Assembly (NCBI GenBank): GCA_023142175.1
Contig: JAGLJX010000017.1
Span: 1-15,384, forward strand
Direction: 5' to 3'
DNA from: Emcibacter sp.
GTDB taxonomy: Bacteria > Pseudomonadota > Alphaproteobacteria > Sphingomonadales > Emcibacteraceae
Length of the DNA stretch: 15,384 nt
Shown: piece by piece, positions 14,495 to 15,384 of the stretch
Numbering within the stretch: the first letter of the stretch is position 1
How the letters are laid out: every line of letters begins with the position of its first letter
Program-made: the position numbers and the translations under genes
The notes under the pieces: model-generated
Databases searched by the model: none
Seen by the model: the letters and a program-made list of their open reading frames with translations, nothing else
Told to the model about the DNA's origin: nothing

Positions 14495-15384
14495 TTACTT
14501 CTTTAACGTCAGAACCCAGTTTTTATCAATTTCAGGGGCCATATTTTCAGCTTGATCTGTTAAAATCAGGTCATCCTGCTCAAGTGTCAAGATAATCTGT
14601 GCCACATCACCGGAATGTTCTATTTCAACATTAGCCGCCATGATGGTGAAATTTTTTATTATTACCTTACGAATTAAGGAAATAGACTCCAGCTTTCTCT
14701 TGATTTTAAACCAGTCCTCGCTGCGGCCATATTTGATATTTACCTTAAGATGTGACGAGGTTCCAAAATGAATCATCACTTTTTCTTTCCACTGGTTATC
14801 CAGCCAGTAGGTAGCCTGCTTTATGGCTTCGTTATAAAGTTCCGCAAACTCATCTTCGCTATTCTCGACTATTATTGTTGTTCTGAACTCATGCTTGTCT
14901 TCACCAACTTTAAAAATAACCAGCTCCAAGGTATTTCTTTCCCGTGTGAGATCATTATCAATTCGGGCATTCATGACATAAAGCCCGCGGATTTTCTGAG
15001 TATCCGCAAATTTTTGCAGCAATTCCATATCCCCCTGCTGGGTCTGCCATGCCGTAATTGCCATCCGGTTTGCCAGAGTAGTCTCAATTACCTGAATTGG
15101 TACCAGATTATTCGCAGTATCATATTCATCCCACATCTTGCGCCATCCATTATTTTTTTCCCATAAGATAACGGCCCCATTCTTTTCAACAACCGCAAGG
15201 ATACTTGCCGGGGTGGACAATGTCTCTGCAAATGGAATTTGTTGTTCAGACAGAAAATTATAGATTTTGTCACGGCTGAAGTGAACCGTGAAATCAGCCA
15301 TATATCGTACGCGGGAACTTTTTTCATTGGCTACTTCAAGCCCGCTGACAAGTTCAGTTATCTGACCATCGTTCAATTTGGGCA
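14495..15384 (-). CDS. DUF2066 protein, N-terminus missing at window edge
   Basis: The reading frame is open to the right edge of the window, so the first part of the gene, including any signal peptide, lies outside. About 296 residues are visible. The stretch LNDGQITELVSGLEVANEKS and the following MADFTVHFSRDKIYNFLSEQQIPF, VVEKNGAVILWEKNNGWRKMW fit the DUF2066 family, which usually has an N-terminal signal peptide and is found beside hdaA in Alphaproteobacteria. The function of the family is not known to me. A TTG at 15376 could be read as a start, but it falls inside the conserved region and has no claim to be the real one. The gene ends 4 bases before hdaA on the same strand. Confidence 0.8.
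   Translation of the reverse strand, partial: PKLNDGQITELVSGLEVANEKSSRVRYMADFTVHFSRDKIYNFLSEQQIPFAETLSTPASILAVVEKNGAVILWEKNNGWRKMWDEYDTANNLVPIQVIETTLANRMAITAWQTQQGDMELLQKFADTQKIRGLYVMNARIDNDLTRERNTLELVIFKVGEDKHEFRTTIIVENSEDEFAELYNEAIKQATYWLDNQWKEKVMIHFGTSSHLKVNIKYGRSEDWFKIKRKLESISLIRKVIIKNFTIMAANVEIEHSGDVAQIILTLEQDDLILTDQAENMAPEIDKNWVLTLKK

Noticed and set aside
1..15384. CRISPR arrays, tRNA or rRNA genes, insertion sequences, prophage or defence genes
   Set aside because: I looked for spaced direct repeats, terminal inverted repeats, transposase or integrase motifs and cloverleaf-like stretches and saw none. Every large frame is explained by housekeeping or regulatory genes.

Overview
The window looks like a piece of an alphaproteobacterial chromosome of moderate G+C. 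Three things point there: the adjacent set DUF2066 gene, hdaA, ppk, ppx and rnd; regulatory sites that match the alphaproteobacterial LexA box (GTTC-N7-GTTC) and CtrA box (TTAA-N7-TTAAC); and the style of the proteins. Order or genus cannot be fixed from sequence alone. There are no tRNA or rRNA genes, insertion sequences, phage genes or CRISPR arrays, and no gene-free stretch longer than about 150 bases. Fourteen protein genes are supported. One of them (DUF2066) runs off the right edge, and two are very small.

Left part (1-4713). A small secreted protein of unknown function converges on an alpha/beta hydrolase gene. The hydrolase diverges from an RhlE-type DEAD-box RNA helicase with a lysine-rich, internally repeated tail. 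Next come a GGDEF diguanylate cyclase with a CtrA-type box upstream and a PaaG-like crotonase. The crotonase ribosome binding site and start codon lie inside a 12-bp inverted repeat.

Middle part (4714-8974). A 64-codon gene for a single-pass membrane protein sits behind a consensus alphaproteobacterial LexA box that overlaps a good promoter. This is the best candidate here for an undescribed component, by analogy with small LexA-controlled division inhibitors such as Caulobacter SidA. It converges on an AroQ-fold chorismate mutase gene. Upstream of the mutase on the same strand is a TPR-SPOR lipoprotein gene. A 62-codon gene diverges from the lipoprotein gene across a region with a second CtrA-like site. 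It is separated by a bidirectional terminator from aspS (aspartyl-tRNA synthetase).

Right part (8975-15384). RNase D (rnd) converges on a minus-strand series read in the order DUF2066, hdaA, ppk, ppx. ppk and ppx make and degrade polyphosphate and lie 5 bases apart. HdaA is a DnaA-related ATPase that switches off DnaA at the replisome. DUF2066 and hdaA are 4 bases apart and presumably co-transcribed.

Most of the window is housekeeping. The points worth a second look are the LexA-box small protein, the hairpin at the crotonase start, the CtrA sites, and the repeated helicase tail.
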